Source: Sedimentitalea nanhaiensis DSM 24252
Lineage (GTDB): Bacteria > Pseudomonadota > Alphaproteobacteria > Rhodobacterales > Rhodobacteraceae
Length of the DNA stretch: 64,000 bases
Direction of reading: 5' to 3'
Assembly: GCF_000473225.1 (NCBI RefSeq)
Contig: NZ_KI421509.1
Span: 881,521 to 945,520 of the forward strand
Both the position numbers and the translations under genes were made by a program. How positions within the stretch are numbered: position 1 is the stretch's first letter; each line of letters starts with the position of its first letter. Positions 29,601 through 38,157 of this stretch are shown piece after piece. Under the pieces are notes generated by a model. That model saw only the letters and a program-made list of their open reading frames with translations. It had not been told where the DNA came from and searched no databases.

Positions 29601-29857
29601 GCATCTTCTTGGACTTCCGGAATTCCAAATACCGCCATGATGCTGTCACCCGCAAAACCGCGCACCACGCCGCCATGCCGGTGAACGGCATCGCTCAGCC
29701 TTTCATATATCATTCGGGTGAACGCGAGCGCTCCTTCCTCACCGAGTCGCTCTATGATTGCGGTGTACCCAACCATATCAGTCGACAGCACGGAAACTTG
29801 CCGTCGCTCGCCCAGACGCGTCGGCCGGCTTGTGGCAAGGGTTGTTGCTTCATCCAT
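26660..29857 (-). CDS. Class III adenylate cyclase fused to ATPase and TPR domains
   Basis: 1065 residues. The N-terminal cyclase domain (about 20-200) has both metal aspartates (Asp27 in STDMVGYT, Asp71 in FAGDSIMAVFG) and the transition-state Asn147 and Arg151 in VNLAARI, so it should be active. It is followed by an AAA/STAND-type ATPase (EPGLGKTR at about 247-253) and a long C-terminal tetratricopeptide-like region. Such proteins are common in Rhizobiales and Rhodobacteraceae; their signal is unknown. Convergent with the peroxidase operon. Confidence 0.9.
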   Translation of the reverse strand: MDEATTLATSRPTRLGERRQVSVLSTDMVGYTAIIERLGEEGALAFTRMIYERLSDAVHRHGGVVRGFAGDSIMAVFGIPEVQEDAAIRACRAALSIQAAFGPSAGDIETKFGVRPCVRVGVSSGVAVMAPVEGEGGQLTAVGNTVNLAARIQKQAQPGGCLVCDATRRLVEWLVELNFGGEHEIRGMAKRQKVWQLLSVREGAKRFDASVAQGLSEYVGRSAELAELSDALDRARTQLCAMDIVAEPGLGKTRLVFEFLRQGKSQDAVVLTGHCSANGQRVPFFPFLEVVRSSFLIRDEDEPREIARKLESGLRRSNLKTTENVGLLLNFLGIQPPAGAFDGLDGVLIGLRTRDLLRALLRARCATSLIVVLIEDIHWIDHASEEMLSKLIESGGQPNLLIIHTRRPEYVPDWRDKSGVIPLALGPLAAPDIGYLIQTRLGIDHLPEALILQVTERAAGNPLFGEEILSFLLEQGALRIDAGKVEFDAELGKSALPPNMQSLLAARIDRLEPEDRAVLQAAAAIGRRFDPGLLSSVSGKADETGAALRRLQVQDIVYREAKSSDYIFKHVLLRDTVYQSLLSDRRTELHLAIAKALEKRNDQRLAEAAETLAYHYGLTDRTDLAFTYSALAGVKSLGVFSLGEANRYFASAFALYQHDPACTTQDEFAAFLASYALCLNISLRVKTMLDLAIKVGPILEGVGDSHHRVLFLHHHSACLVWNGRYRDALEVQSELSAMAERLGDPRSMAYALVTELSVSCYCGRLSSEAFTAKRQKAETVLAGLDDAYLHNFFLAHVGWNAVSRGQVAEANQAADNMIVVGVSMNDPRSLGYGTAMKALIAMVSDDHETALEMAEQALSLSRVQFEITIASAARCATLVPLDKPGALDEVKQYVDSCEERGWALFCSTPDTMVGVGLAVSGKIDDGLRHIEMAIARREQEGYQTAADWYRLFLCEVYLEILSGKGGASLGVLLRNIRSLSGVFMFGAKRIFSLVEQVRSNPQFDRDGHHIGRTEMILGLLYKIKKKNVLARRHLTEALRIVKPSGPSPMLTRIEEALAELDRARR

Positions 29858-30121
29858 GGTGAGACAGATATTACATTACCCGGATCGAAATCGCTAGCAT
29901 ACGCAAACCGACACCGATGGTTTCACGTTCCCCAATTGCGATCCGCATCCGCGTGGCAATGGGCGCAGGACAGCGCCCCCTTGGCATCAAAGTGCTCAAA
30001 TAGGATCCCCTTCCTGACACGGCTCAGGAAATCCCACCCGAAAAATGCAAAATGCTCTGGCTATTTCGAAATTTCCGTCCTTTGGCCGACCTGAGCGATC
30101 CGACAAATCGCAAAGCAGGCT

Positions 30122-31057
30122 TTACGCGTTGAATGCGAGCTTCAGTCCAGGCCGAGGCCAACGCGTCTTGTAAATCTTGCCGGTGCTGGAGGCTGTAATC
30201 CATACGTCCTGCATGTCCGCGCCGCCAAAACAGAGGTTGGTTGTAAAGAGGTCCGGAACCGCGACGTGCTCTGTCACCCCATCAGGGCTGAAGACGGTGA
30301 TGCCCCCATTAAATATCGTACCGACACAAATACGTCCCGAGGCCTCGACCTTGAGGCTGTCCAGCCATTGAAACTCTGGAAGCGTTTGCACGACCTCACC
30401 AGGCATGACAGGCAGCGGTCCGGGTTTTACCTTTCCGGGGCCGGTGATCTCCAAAGCCCAGAGGCGTCCGAATACCGTGTCCGAAACGTACAGCGTCTTA
30501 TCGTCCGGCGAAATCCCGATACCGTTGGGCATCGGAATTGCAACGACATGCTCCAGCGTTTTTCCATCGGTCGTCGCGTAATACAACGCACCGGTCTTGG
30601 TGCTTTCCAGACCCTGGACGCCTGAATCGGTAAACCAGAACCCGCCAGATTTATCAAAGACGATATCGTCCGGCGCGAGCAGTCTTTTTTCACCGAAAGT
30701 CGAGTACAAAGTTCTGACTTCGCCGGTCTTCAGATCGACCCGCTGGATCGACCCCCCGCAGTGCTTTGGATTATTATCGGGTATCGTAATCTGCTTGTTC
30801 CCATAGGGGTCAGGGCCGAAAGGAACGAAATTATAGACGCCGCCGTTGTTGCATACATATGCGGCACCGTCGGGTCCGATCGCCACGCCATTGGGTCCGC
30901 CCGGAAGGTCGGCCACAACTTTGACGCCACCGTCCACCTCGACACGCGACAGCGTTTCATTCTTGATGTCGACATAAAGCAACGAACCATCGGCCATCGC
31001 CACGGGCCCCTCGGGAAAGCCGAGACCGCTCACCACTTCTTGCAATTCCAGTGACAT
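30122..31057 (-). CDS. SMP-30/gluconolactonase family protein
   Basis: 311 residues from the ATG at 31057 with AGGGGAG upstream. Six-bladed propeller of the SMP-30 lactonase type: the metal-binding Glu in GLGFPEGPV, Asn in PNGVAIGPDG, PNGIGISPDDKTLYV and the Asp of LAPDDIVFD. Hydrolyses sugar lactones in characterised members; the substrate here is not predictable. Confidence 0.87.
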   Translation of the reverse strand: MSLELQEVVSGLGFPEGPVAMADGSLLYVDIKNETLSRVEVDGGVKVVADLPGGPNGVAIGPDGAAYVCNNGGVYNFVPFGPDPYGNKQITIPDNNPKHCGGSIQRVDLKTGEVRTLYSTFGEKRLLAPDDIVFDKSGGFWFTDSGVQGLESTKTGALYYATTDGKTLEHVVAIPMPNGIGISPDDKTLYVSDTVFGRLWALEITGPGKVKPGPLPVMPGEVVQTLPEFQWLDSLKVEASGRICVGTIFNGGITVFSPDGVTEHVAVPDLFTTNLCFGGADMQDVWITASSTGKIYKTRWPRPGLKLAFNA

Positions 31058-31998
31058 ACTATCGCTCCCCTGAACGCGCCAACTGATAGATTCCGTTTTG
31101 AAACACGGCAGTTGACGACCATTTATGTAACCTGCGCTTCTTGACCCAATGCTGCCTTGCTTGACGGCACTACGCAAATGCTAGTCCATAATCGGCGCTT
31201 GATCCATCCTGACATCAAAGGATCTTGTCAGACGGATTTGCAGCGACCGCAGTACCTTTACAGGGTATGCCGGATGGGGATTGCGGGTCTCGGCCGTTCC
31301 TTAACGTCGGCAAACCGGCTAATGAATGCCATCGGCGCGCGGCATTGCGTGAGCGTGGCTTGCGGTATTCAAACGCGCGCCTGGGTCTGTCCACCGATTG
31401 GCGGCATGTTCCCAAATCGCCGGTGGTGGCTTTTGACACCATTGGCGGCAGCCGCTTGAAACGCACGGTCGCCGTGATGGCTGGGGTCATGGATTTTGTG
31501 CACAAAAGGCGGTCCCGCGCGGTCCGTCCCCGCTCTGTTCGCCCCATGGCAAGCAGACATCTTGATTCAAACGCAAATTTCCCGGCGATGCCGGTTTCAT
31601 TCAGGGGCAGGATGTTGAGCTTTGGTCCTTTGCCGTCGGACTGAGGAGGCATCCGGATTGCAAGGGCTGCGACGACTGCACGCGCGGCAAACGCGTCTAT
31701 GTATTTGTTCAGGGCGCAGTTCGATTTAGATCTGGATGCCCGGACTTCATGTCTATCGAGACCTGCCCGTGTCAAAGCCCATTTCAGTTCGATGCCGGTC
31801 AATTTACCGTCCAGGCGATCAGCAACCACCTCTTTTTTGCCTGGCGGACAGTGTTTCAAGATTCTCTGGCTCTGACGCTCGTAGGGCGAGTGCTCTATTG
31901 GAAATTTCAAAATCAACGAGCTCATCTTGGGCGTTCGCAACTTTCAGTCAGGCCCCGATCATTCACAAGCCTGGTGTCGCGACCTGGGCCTGATATTG
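31058..31998. other. 940-base stretch without a supported gene
   Basis: Several overlapping open frames on both strands show no recognisable domain, no good ribosome site and no protein-like composition. Given the broken genes on the right side, it may be decayed DNA. Confidence 0.4.
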
Positions 31999-32751
31999 CT
32001 AATCCTGCCCGAAGAGCCGCCCGAACTGGGCGCAAGTGTCGTTGACCCCCGCCATGCGAAGCATGTGCCAGGAAAGCGCCTGGTTGCTGGATATGACTGG
32101 AACCCCCAGCCTCGCCTCGGCCTCGGGGATGATATCGAGACACCGCAGGTTCGTGCATGAAACGAAAACCGCATCGCAAGGTGCCTGTGCGGCGACGGCC
32201 TCCACGGCCTGAAGGATCGAGGATGGGGTAATCCGGGCGACGACACGGTCGTTGCCTTCCTCAAACGAACCGAACCCCGCAATCTCGTACCCCGCCTGCT
32301 CAAGTTTTGCGCGCATCCCAGCCGATACCTCAGGCACATAGGGCGTGACAAAGCCAAGCCGCGTCGCCCCAAGGTGCCTGCCTGCCGCGATGATCGCCGC
32401 AAGCGGGTCGGTCACCCGCGCACCGGGGCACACGCTCTGGATAGCCCCTGCCACCCTGTCCGAGCCGATCACGGTCGAGGCCGATGTGCAGCCAAACCCG
32501 ATGGCGTCAAAGCTCCGCGATGGCGACGGCGGCAACAGCCGCGCCGAGGTTGGCAGGTCCTGCTCCATCCGGGCCAGCGTATCGGGGCGGATTTCGGGAA
32601 CCATCGCGATCCGGCTGTGATGCAGAACAACCCCCGCCAGCTTCATGATGCGCGCGAATTCGGGCTCGAGCGTTTCGTCGGTTTCGAGCACGATCACGCC
32701 AAGCTTGGCCCGTGTGCCGATACCGTCATCGGTCTGGAAGTCGAGTTTCAT
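31999..32751 (-). CDS. Asp/Glu-racemase superfamily protein (maleate isomerase / EutA-like)
   Basis: 250 residues with the two catalytic cysteines of the superfamily, Cys88 in GFGCTSAS and Cys199 in VSCTNLR, and FVTPYVPEVS between. Maleate cis-trans isomerases, arylmalonate decarboxylases and the ectoine-use protein EutA share this layout. It starts nine bases after the M24 gene's stop on the same strand. Confidence 0.78.
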   Translation of the reverse strand: MKLDFQTDDGIGTRAKLGVIVLETDETLEPEFARIMKLAGVVLHHSRIAMVPEIRPDTLARMEQDLPTSARLLPPSPSRSFDAIGFGCTSASTVIGSDRVAGAIQSVCPGARVTDPLAAIIAAGRHLGATRLGFVTPYVPEVSAGMRAKLEQAGYEIAGFGSFEEGNDRVVARITPSSILQAVEAVAAQAPCDAVFVSCTNLRCLDIIPEAEARLGVPVISSNQALSWHMLRMAGVNDTCAQFGRLFGQD

Positions 32752-32760
32752 TGATATACC

Positions 32761-33924
32761 TCAGATGATCGGCAGTTCGGGCGCAGCGCGTTCGGTCAAA
32801 AGTCTGGCACCGCCCGCCCGCACCACAATATCTTCCTCGTGGACCATGATCCGTCCATCGCCATATCCAAGCGACGGCTCAAGCGTCAGCACCATATTCT
32901 CGGTAATTTCCGTCGTATCCCAGGCCGCATGCGAGGGCCATTCGGTCAATTGCATCCCAAGCCCATGTCCAAACCGCCCGACATCGCCCCCCTGATCGTC
33001 CTTTTCGGCAATCACTCCCTGCATCGCAAGGAAAAGGTCACGGCAGGTGGCGCCCGGGCGCGCGGCAGCGATGCCCGCTTCGGTGGCACGCCAGAGAATG
33101 TCATAAGCCCAGCGAGAGGCATCGTCCGCCGACCCGATGGCATAGTTGCGGTCGAAATCGCAAAAATAGCCGTCCCAGTTGGCGCCGCTGTCGAGCATCA
33201 GAATATCGCCTGTGGCCAGCGGACGGCGGGACGGCGGAGAAATAACGTCTCTATAGCCGCCGGTATCGGCCCCGCCGACAAGATACGGAACGTCGTCCGC
33301 ACCCTGGGCAAGCCCCTCACGGCGGAAGGCCCGGAACAGATTTTCGAGGGGCTGGCCTGCATTTGCGAAATGAGGAACCCGGGCAAAGGTGCGCGAGCCG
33401 ATCGCGCAGATATGCGCGATCTTTTCGATTTCGGCCTCGGATTTCACCATTCGAAGACTTCGTACGAGACCGGTGGCATCGGCTATCTGTAACGCCCCGA
33501 GCCCGGCCAGAAGCCGCTCGTAATCTGCGAGCGGCATCCTCAGATGGGTCTCATGCCCCTTCATCAAGCCGATGGTCTCGCCGCGTTGCGCATAGGGCGT
33601 CAAAAGGTCCGTCAGAAGGCTGACTCCATCATCTTCTGGTACGGGCGCGTCCCAGGTCCGGATGTCATCGATCCAGGTGCGCCGCATCAGATCTGCGCCG
33701 ATCCCGGGAACGATCGCGATGGGCTTGCCCGTTGCCGGAACGAACAGGAACCACGGGCGGGTTGGGCTTTGCCAGAACAGCGTATGAAATCCACTGAAAT
33801 AGCGGACCTCCGGCTCGGTGGTCAGCAGCAGTCCGACCAATCCGGCCTCGGCCATTCTCTCCTGCGCCCGCGCCGTGCGGCTGGCGAATTCCTCTTCCCT
33901 AAAGCCTCGATCCGGGGCGGTCAT
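32761..33924 (-). CDS. M24 family metallopeptidase (Xaa-Pro aminopeptidase-like)
   Basis: 387 residues. The M24 metal ligands are present: two Asp in MLDSGANWDGYFCDFDR, His in GRFGHGLGMQL, and Glu in TLEPSLGY and VHEEDIVV. Likely a cytoplasmic dipeptidase or amide hydrolase. Its ATG overlaps the ancestral stop of the M20 gene upstream (ATGA), so these were once an operon with the isomerase gene. Confidence 0.87.
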   Translation of the reverse strand: MTAPDRGFREEEFASRTARAQERMAEAGLVGLLLTTEPEVRYFSGFHTLFWQSPTRPWFLFVPATGKPIAIVPGIGADLMRRTWIDDIRTWDAPVPEDDGVSLLTDLLTPYAQRGETIGLMKGHETHLRMPLADYERLLAGLGALQIADATGLVRSLRMVKSEAEIEKIAHICAIGSRTFARVPHFANAGQPLENLFRAFRREGLAQGADDVPYLVGGADTGGYRDVISPPSRRPLATGDILMLDSGANWDGYFCDFDRNYAIGSADDASRWAYDILWRATEAGIAAARPGATCRDLFLAMQGVIAEKDDQGGDVGRFGHGLGMQLTEWPSHAAWDTTEITENMVLTLEPSLGYGDGRIMVHEEDIVVRAGGARLLTERAAPELPII

Positions 33925-34872
33925 GATACATGGTCCTTTCGCGGAGGCAGCCGGTCTTGTACCAGGCTGACCCAGATGTCTGTGCCGATCGGCAACAGGG
34001 CGTAGTTGAAATCATGGTCAGAGAATGCAGCGGGCGGGCATGCGCCCCGGCCTCACCATTGCGGCGCAACAGGAAGCAGCCCGGCACGCAAGCCGGGAAT
34101 TGTGCAAAATCCTCGGAAAAGCTCATCGGTGTGCGATCACGGATCGGATCGCAGCCAGCGGCCTCGGCGGCACGGTATACGGGCTCGACAGGTAGTTCGG
34201 CGTTGATCGTTTCGACGAATTGTGTGTCGAAACCGACCGTTGCCTCGATCCCGTATGCGGTGGCCACACCTGTAGCGATCTGGCGCTTGAAGCGCTCGAT
34301 GGCGATGCGGTCTTCGGGCGAACGGGCACGGAAATCGCCCTTGAGCGCCCCATTTCCGGAAAGAACGTTGCGCTGACCATCGGTCAGGAATTCGGTCACC
34401 GATAAGACCGCGCCGGACGCCGGTGCGCGTTTGCGTACAGCCACCGATTGCCCGGCGAGTACAAGTTCGACACCAACCGTGATGGCATCCACGCCTGTCT
34501 GCGGCATCGAGGCATGGCCGCCGCATCCTTTCACGGCAATTTCGAACAACGTCTCGCTGTTCCAAATGATGCCTGCACGTGTCGAAATCTGGCCGGTTGG
34601 GGCGCCGGGCAAGTTGTGGCTGGCATAGATTTCTTCGACCGGAAACTGTTCGGGCACACCTTCGTCGATCATCGCGTACCCAGCCCGATGGCCGTGTTCT
34701 TGGCACCGGCCCGAAGCACGCCGACAACGCCAGCCCCCTCGTGCACATCGATGCCAAGAGACCCAAGGCGCTCGGCGACGACCGCCTTGGTCCGCGTTTC
34801 CCGAAAGCCTAATTCGGGGGGCCGGTGCAGATCCTGCCGAAGCCGTGTCAAACGGGTCTCAAAATTGCCCAT
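33921..34872 (-). pseudogene. Broken M20 amidohydrolase
   Basis: The N-terminus (FETRLTRLRQDLHRPPELGF) and the later part (AMIDEGVPEQFPVEEIY, SHNLPG, GCGGHASMPQTGVDA) are clear M20/hippurate-hydrolase-type sequence. About 85 residues between them, including the metal-binding His-x-Cys-x-His-Asp region, are missing: at about 34679 the frame passes from TAIGL into GYAMIDEG with a frame change. Near the 3' end (about 33972) one base is lost, so HSPDHDFNYALLPIGTDIW can be read only by changing frame. Two independent lesions make it non-functional. Its stop would have overlapped the M24 start. Confidence 0.85.
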
Positions 34873-35069
34873 GGTGCGACGATCCCTTACTCACGACCAG
34901 TATACACAGCCGCGATGCACCAGAGACATCGAGTTTCGCCTCTTTGGCAGAAAAACCTGCAAAAACCGGATCTGTACAGATTGATTTCAATAATTCAGGT
35001 CAAATGGCTCGGTTCGACACGGGGCTGAATGCGCCCGCAGCCACCACCCCGCACCGCGTCTGCTGCCAT

Positions 35070-35335
35070 CTAGATCGGCAGATTCAGCCCGATCTTGGTG
35101 CGCTCCATCGCCACCGAGATCGGAATCGCCGGACATTCGAATTCTCAAAGAACAGCCCGTGGGCCAAAGCCTCGAAGGCCCGCACATCCTGTGCCGTGCA
35201 GATCAGAATAATATCCGCGTCGCGGGTCACATAGTGGCATTGCCGGACCTGCGGCTCGGCCTTGGCACGCTTTCGGAACAAATCGAGCTGATGCAGCGAT
35301 TCCCGGTCCAGTTCGACCAGTACAATAAATGTCAT
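35070..35335 (-). pseudogene. AsnC/Lrp-type C-terminal domain, frameshifted fragment
   Basis: MTFIVLVELDRESLHQLDLF...CHYVTRDADIILICTA is the RAM domain of an AsnC/Lrp regulator. The usual C-terminal end (SVAMERTKIGLNLPI) is present but in another frame, beginning near 35119, and the stop of that frame is at 35070. No intact helix-turn-helix is found upstream. It was probably the local regulator of the M20-M24-isomerase genes. Confidence 0.7.
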
Positions 35336-35419
35336 CTTCCTATCCGAAACCGACCGGATCAAACCGGATGCAGCTTTCGGAAATCTTTCCCGTCTTGCCA
35401 ATGGTCGCCGCGCGATCAT

Positions 35420-35763
35420 TCAGATCGGGCAGCTTCTCTTGCAATGCCAGAGGCCTGATGATGAGGTACAGAAATCCCATGGGATCACTCCGGTACCGCC
35501 GCCGCAAGTTGCTCCGGTGGAAGGCGAACGGGGGGGTAATTCTGCGTGGAAATCGGCAACAGGTGCAACGCATTGCCCTTGAAATCGTCGCTGCAATCGC
35601 GCGTCCGGATGTCGGCCTTCTCGTCTCGAAATTTGCGGACAAGCCTCTACAAATCTAGGGGCACAACATCGATGCGGCCAAGCGCGAGATGCCAGATTGG
35701 CGGCCCATGCAGGGTCTGTGCCAACAGCCATACAACTCTTCAGCACGGGGTCCGGCAGCGAGA
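35420..35763. other. Stretch with no intact gene
   Basis: Short open frames only, without recognisable domains. It may contain the decayed N-terminal part of the AsnC-type regulator. Confidence 0.35.
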
Positions 35764-36015
35764 TTACCGGCTGAGTTCATTCAGCAGCCATTCAGCGCGC
35801 TCGACATGCGTGCGCGCCACACCGAGCTTTTTTTCCAGTCGGGCTTTCTTGTCGGCGGAATGCGCAGAGGCGATCTCTGCTTCAAGTTCGTCCGTCTTCT
35901 TCTTGAGCTTGGCCAGGACCTTTTCGACGTGGTTTGGCTTGATTTTGCTGGCCTTGCCACTTTCAAGGCGTTCATTGTATTCGACCACTTTGGCCGCAAG
36001 TTTGTTCAGGCCCAT
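35764..36015 (-). CDS. Small coiled-coil protein
   Basis: 83 residues from the ATG at 36015, eight bases after GGAG; a GTG six bases further upstream is too close to that site. Highly charged, Lys/Glu/Ala-rich, with heptad-like spacing through most of its length, so a helical coiled coil. No family recognised. Lies 54 bases downstream of the Na/Pi transporter gene on the same strand. Confidence 0.6.
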   Translation of the reverse strand: MGLNKLAAKVVEYNERLESGKASKIKPNHVEKVLAKLKKKTDELEAEIASAHSADKKARLEKKLGVARTHVERAEWLLNELSR

Positions 36016-36068
36016 TTGCACGACTCCAATCTATACCAATGCCCTAGCGTAGGAGCGTTTCATGACAT

Positions 36069-37910
36069 TTATGTAGCAGCTTGCCCGGACGCATCCGACA
36101 CCGGCTGCGGATCCGCATCGCCCGGGCTTTCGCCAATCTCTTCTTCATCGAGCGACAGGAGGCGTTCGACCTCGGCCATGGAACCGTCACGTTCGATGTA
36201 ATAGCTGCGGGCCGCTTCGATCAGTTGACGCATGGCGCCGTACGCATAGCCAGAATCGTTCATGAAAGACGTCGCGGCGGCCGGGCTTAAATCTCCGGCG
36301 CGGATCAACGCGTCCACGCGATGTGTGGTCAGGCGCACTGCGTCCTCGATCTGGGCGCGTTCCTGATCCAGCCAAAGCCCGCTGCGATCTTCTGGCGCAG
36401 CAAGCCCCATTTTTCTGATTTCCACCGCAATTCGTGCAATATCGGTCCTGAGGCTGTCATACAACTCTGTGACCGCGCCCTGCTGGCGCGTGGTGTAGTT
36501 CAGGATGTTCTTGCGCAGGTGCTTGATGGATTTGACTGCCTGAACGATGTCGCTTGCGACGTCGCGCAGCTCATAAACCCGATCGGCGATCTCGGGAGGC
36601 AGTCGCTTGTCTCCGGCGCGTGTCGCGAATTCCACGATCGCGGAATAGATCGTCTTGACCCGGTTTTCATATCCGTTGGCGAGATCAAGCTCTAAAGGCG
36701 CCCGGCTCTTGCGCACCGTCGCCGCGACATTATCCGTCGCGAAAATCTCGTTCTGGTGCAGATTGAGACCGTGCAGGATCAGTTCGATCGCGTTTTCATA
36801 GAGATGGAGCACTTCCTTGCTCAGCGCGATTTCAAGGGTTTGCGGGAACTCGTCGGCGGCCTCGTTCAAATACCGGGGGCGACTGACATCCGGCTGAGGG
36901 TCGGCAATACGGCGCTCAAGCAGTCTGACCAGACGTTGCAGGAACGGCAACATGATAACGACCCCGAGTAAATTGAAAACCGTGTGAAAAACCGCCAGTT
37001 TCAACGCATAGTCGTCCGGGGCGATCCCCACCAGAGCGCTAATCGCATCGACCGCATCACGCAGCTGGACAATGAAGATCAACGCAAGACCGGCTGTCAG
37101 AGTATTGAAGATCAAGTGGGCCAGCGCCAGACGCTTGCCTTGGTGGTTCGCTCCGAGCGAGCCGATTATGGCGGTAATCGTCGTGCCGATGTTTGCACCG
37201 ATCGCCAGCGCCAGTGCGTTCTCGTAACTGATCTGTCCGGCGGCAAGCGCTGTCAGAATCAGCACCATCGTGGCGTGGCTGGACTGCATGACCACGGTCG
37301 CGAACATGCCGACAATGGAATAGACGATGAGCCCGATCAGTCCGGACAGCGCAAAGCGCGTCAGGTCAATCTGGTCCTTAAATGCGTCAAAGCCCTCTTT
37401 CATGTAATGGATGCCCAGGAACAGGAAACCAAGGCCGGCCAGCGCATAGCCGATGCCCCGCAAGGGCCTGGATTTCTGGAAAACGAGAACGATGCTGAGC
37501 GCGATCATCGGCATTGCATAGGCCGCGATGTTGACCTTGAGTCCAAGTCCCGCAACCAGCCACGCACCGGTTGTCGTGCCGATATTGGCACCGAAGACGA
37601 TCCCGACACCGCCAATCAAGGAGATCAACCCGGCGCTAAGAAAGGATATGGTGATCACCGAGACGAGAGAACTCGATTGCAGCAGGCTGGTGGCGACGAT
37701 CCCGAAACCGATCGCGCGGGGTGTAGAGGCTGTCGCGCGCGCCAGAACCTGTTCCAGCGTGCCGCCGCCGAACAGCTTGAAGCCGTCTTCGAGCATCAGC
37801 ATTCCGAACAGAAAGATTGCGACTCCGGCCGCGATTTCCTGAGCGTCAGGGCTGAACCAGAAGGTCACAAGTAGCGTGCCGATTACGACTGGAAGATAAA
37901 AGCGGCTCAT
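36069..37910 (-). CDS. Na/Pi cotransporter family protein
   Basis: 613 residues. About eight to ten helices in two inverted repeats, each with the QSSS/QSSHAT signature (TSLLQSSSLVSVI and VVMQSSHATMV) and GANIGTT motifs; then a cytoplasmic PhoU-like helical domain (about 360-580). Imports phosphate with sodium, or exports it in some bacteria. Divergent from a PiT-type phosphate transporter. Confidence 0.9.
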   Translation of the reverse strand: MSRFYLPVVIGTLLVTFWFSPDAQEIAAGVAIFLFGMLMLEDGFKLFGGGTLEQVLARATASTPRAIGFGIVATSLLQSSSLVSVITISFLSAGLISLIGGVGIVFGANIGTTTGAWLVAGLGLKVNIAAYAMPMIALSIVLVFQKSRPLRGIGYALAGLGFLFLGIHYMKEGFDAFKDQIDLTRFALSGLIGLIVYSIVGMFATVVMQSSHATMVLILTALAAGQISYENALALAIGANIGTTITAIIGSLGANHQGKRLALAHLIFNTLTAGLALIFIVQLRDAVDAISALVGIAPDDYALKLAVFHTVFNLLGVVIMLPFLQRLVRLLERRIADPQPDVSRPRYLNEAADEFPQTLEIALSKEVLHLYENAIELILHGLNLHQNEIFATDNVAATVRKSRAPLELDLANGYENRVKTIYSAIVEFATRAGDKRLPPEIADRVYELRDVASDIVQAVKSIKHLRKNILNYTTRQQGAVTELYDSLRTDIARIAVEIRKMGLAAPEDRSGLWLDQERAQIEDAVRLTTHRVDALIRAGDLSPAAATSFMNDSGYAYGAMRQLIEAARSYYIERDGSMAEVERLLSLDEEEIGESPGDADPQPVSDASGQAAT

Positions 37911-38157
37911 TCGGCAGGGTCACACCGCGCCGACCGCTCACGCCTTTCGACCAATCGCGGCAGCAACCGAGTTGGCTGACCAAACCCGGCAACAAAGTTA
38001 TTGTCCTTCTCCCCCATAGCTGGGCCTTCCCTCAGAGTGGCGTTGCACATTTGAGACATAAGAGGTTCTGAATCCCTTGTCTTTGACGTGGCTCATATTC
38101 AGCTCAGTGCGGTTGTTGTTGATCGCATTCATCCATTGCGCACAAGGGGGCCGCGTT

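Noticed and set aside
28523..30094. 523-residue open frame opposite the cyclase gene
   Set aside because: Antisense to a gene with clear catalytic motifs.
31215..31940. 241-residue open frame on the minus strand
   Set aside because: No domain, no ribosome site, and overlapping frames of similar quality on the other strand; not supportable as a gene.
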